Source of the DNA: QHBQ01 sp038230695
GTDB lineage: Bacteria; Chloroflexota; Chloroflexia; QHBQ01
Reading direction: 5' to 3'
Length of the DNA stretch: 15,083 bases
Assembly: GCA_038230695.1 (NCBI GenBank)
Contig: JBBRMT010000100.1
Coordinates: 1-15,083 of the forward strand
The notes under the pieces were generated by a model that was not told the origin of the DNA, ran no database searches, and saw nothing but the letters and a program-made list of their open reading frames with translations. Numbering within the stretch: the stretch's first letter is position 1; each line of letters opens with the position of its first letter. Shown in pieces: positions 14,715 through 15,083 of the stretch. The position numbers and the translations under genes are program-made.

Positions 14715-14732
14715 CTGGGGCTGAACCCCCAG
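14715..14732. repeat. Small G/C hairpin, second copy
   Basis: CTGGGG (14715-14720) pairs with CCCCAG (14727-14732) around a 6-nt loop, followed by ACCCCC. It resembles the hairpin at 14605-14620 and probably belongs to the same class of dispersed element. Confidence 0.5.
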
Positions 14733-14764
14733 ACCCCCATGCTATATTCCCAACCCTTACCATA

Positions 14765-14813
14765 CTCCACACTCTAACCTCAAACCTCAGCGCTCAGCAC
14801 TCAGCACTCAGCA
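14765..14813. repeat. Seven-unit CTC heptamer array
   Basis: Seven consecutive 7-bp units each begin CTC. The first three are diverged (CTCCACA, CTCTAAC, CTCAAAC), the fourth is CTCAGCG, and the last three are exact CTCAGCA (14793-14813). The exact unit is the same as in the array at 10996-11030, in the same orientation as the leftward coding strand there. The right end overlaps the last codons of the leftward gene at 14801-15034 and supplies its stop codon. Confidence 0.8.
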
Positions 14814-15034
14814 TCAAGCTGCGTGTGCAATGTGGCAATGCGCTGATCGAGTTCGCCGCTGCTGCTGACCGCCAGCTGGTCCATCCAATCCAGCACATCG
14901 CAAACGCTGGCCTCGCCTTTGGCGGCGAACTGCGCCTCAACTTCGCTGCGGGTGGTGCAGCCAATCTCCGCGAGGATCTCACGTAGGCTCTCCATCTCCT
15001 CAAGCAGCATCATCTGGTCGTATTCTTCGTTCAT
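14801..15034 (-). CDS. Small acidic protein of unknown function
   Basis: 77 residues, rich in Glu, Asp and Leu, with a likely helical N-terminal half (YDQMMLLEEMESLREILAEIG) and no signal peptide or membrane segment. I do not recognise a family. ATG 15034 has GAGGGG at 15039-15044, 4 nt upstream, and overlaps the TGA of the preceding reading frame as ATGA, which supports translational coupling. The last residues (DAEC) and the stop are encoded by the CTCAGCA heptamer array read in its closed orientation, so the original C-terminus may have been longer or different. An accessory or antitoxin-like partner of the upstream gene is conceivable, but nothing in the sequence shows it. Confidence 0.65.
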   Translation of the reverse strand: MNEEYDQMMLLEEMESLREILAEIGCTTRSEVEAQFAAKGEASVCDVLDWMDQLAVSSSGELDQRIATLHTQLDAEC

Positions 15035-15083
15035 TGCACCCCTCGTTGCAGATTTTCGTAGACCGCCGCGATACCCTGTCCGC
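15031..15083 (-). CDS. C-terminal end of an upstream gene, cut by the window edge
   Basis: An open frame entering from the right edge ends with TGA at 15033-15031, overlapping the ATG of the 77-residue gene as ATGA. The visible end reads GQGIAAVYENLQRGVQ. The overlap and the ribosome site inside it suggest a real gene end, but 16 residues are too few to name a family. Confidence 0.45.
   Translation of the reverse strand, partial: GQGIAAVYENLQRGVQ

Larger units (their letters stand above)
14353..14800. other. Repeat-filled intergenic region between converging genes
   Basis: This 448-nt stretch separates the rightward ATPase gene from the leftward small gene. It contains, in order, a partial ATTGCAG heptamer tandem (14352-14369), TAGGGGCG-type palindromes (14404-14571), two G/C hairpins (14605-14620 and 14715-14732) and a CTC-heptamer array (14765-14813). 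I see no convincing gene apart from a doubtful short ORF at 14402, and no classical terminator with a U-tract. Confidence 0.7.

Noticed and set aside
14605..14732. Rho-independent terminators for the converging genes
   Set aside because: The stems lack a following U-tract on either strand and resemble each other as dispersed repeats.
14404..14813. CRISPR array
   Set aside because: Repeats differ in sequence and spacing, are partly tandem without spacers, and no cas gene is near.

Overview
The window comes from a GC-rich bacterial chromosome. The purC-purS-purQ order, the abundance of GT-C membrane glycosyltransferases, the STAND-type ATPase and the short dispersed repeats suggest a Chloroflexota-like (Chloroflexia) bacterium. 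This is inference from gene content only; no rRNA or other phylogenetic marker is present.

Layout. Nearly everything from position 12296 down to position 1 is one long leftward (minus-strand) transcription unit. Read in that direction it is: purC (12260-11364), purS (11351-11082, apparently with an ATT start), a polytopic membrane protein of a GT-C-like family (11070-9493), purQ (9367-8645), a GT87-like glycosyltransferase (8645-7317), a GT87 protein (7286-6039), a second GT87 protein (6009-4696), two tandem ArnT/PMT-like GT-C proteins (4681-3059 and 3062-1452), a third close GT87 paralogue (1425-166), and the start of another membrane protein (115 to the edge). Gaps are mostly 10-50 nt or short stop/start overlaps. 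A near-consensus promoter ends 7 nt before the purC ATG, so the purC message may be leaderless.

Back-to-back with it is a second near-consensus promoter (12310-12339). It drives the only large plus-strand gene (12385-14352), a cytoplasmic protein of about 655 residues. This protein joins a degenerate N-acetylmuramoyl-L-alanine amidase (Amidase_2/PGRP-like) domain, a proline-rich linker, a P-loop ATPase of the STAND/archaeal-ATPase type, a winged-helix segment and C-terminal helices. It looks like a peptidoglycan-type sensor on an NLR-like switch and is the most novel-looking item here.

The 448-nt intergenic stretch 14353-14800 is built largely of small repeats: heptamer tandems, TAGGGGCG-type palindromes and G5/C5 hairpins. 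At the right edge a small acidic protein (15034-14801) overlaps by ATGA the end of an upstream gene that is cut off by the window.

How the parts work together. The pur genes supply two steps of purine synthesis, the PurS/PurQ subunits of FGAM synthase and SAICAR synthetase. The GT-C proteins would use polyprenyl-phosphate sugars on the outer face of the membrane, probably to decorate a cell-surface glycan, lipid or protein. They appear to be co-transcribed with purine synthesis rather than biochemically linked to it. Repeats have entered several of these genes: two GT87 paralogues carry repeat-like DNA in the same inter-membrane loop, and a heptamer array lies in the 5' end of the GT-C-like gene between purS and purQ.
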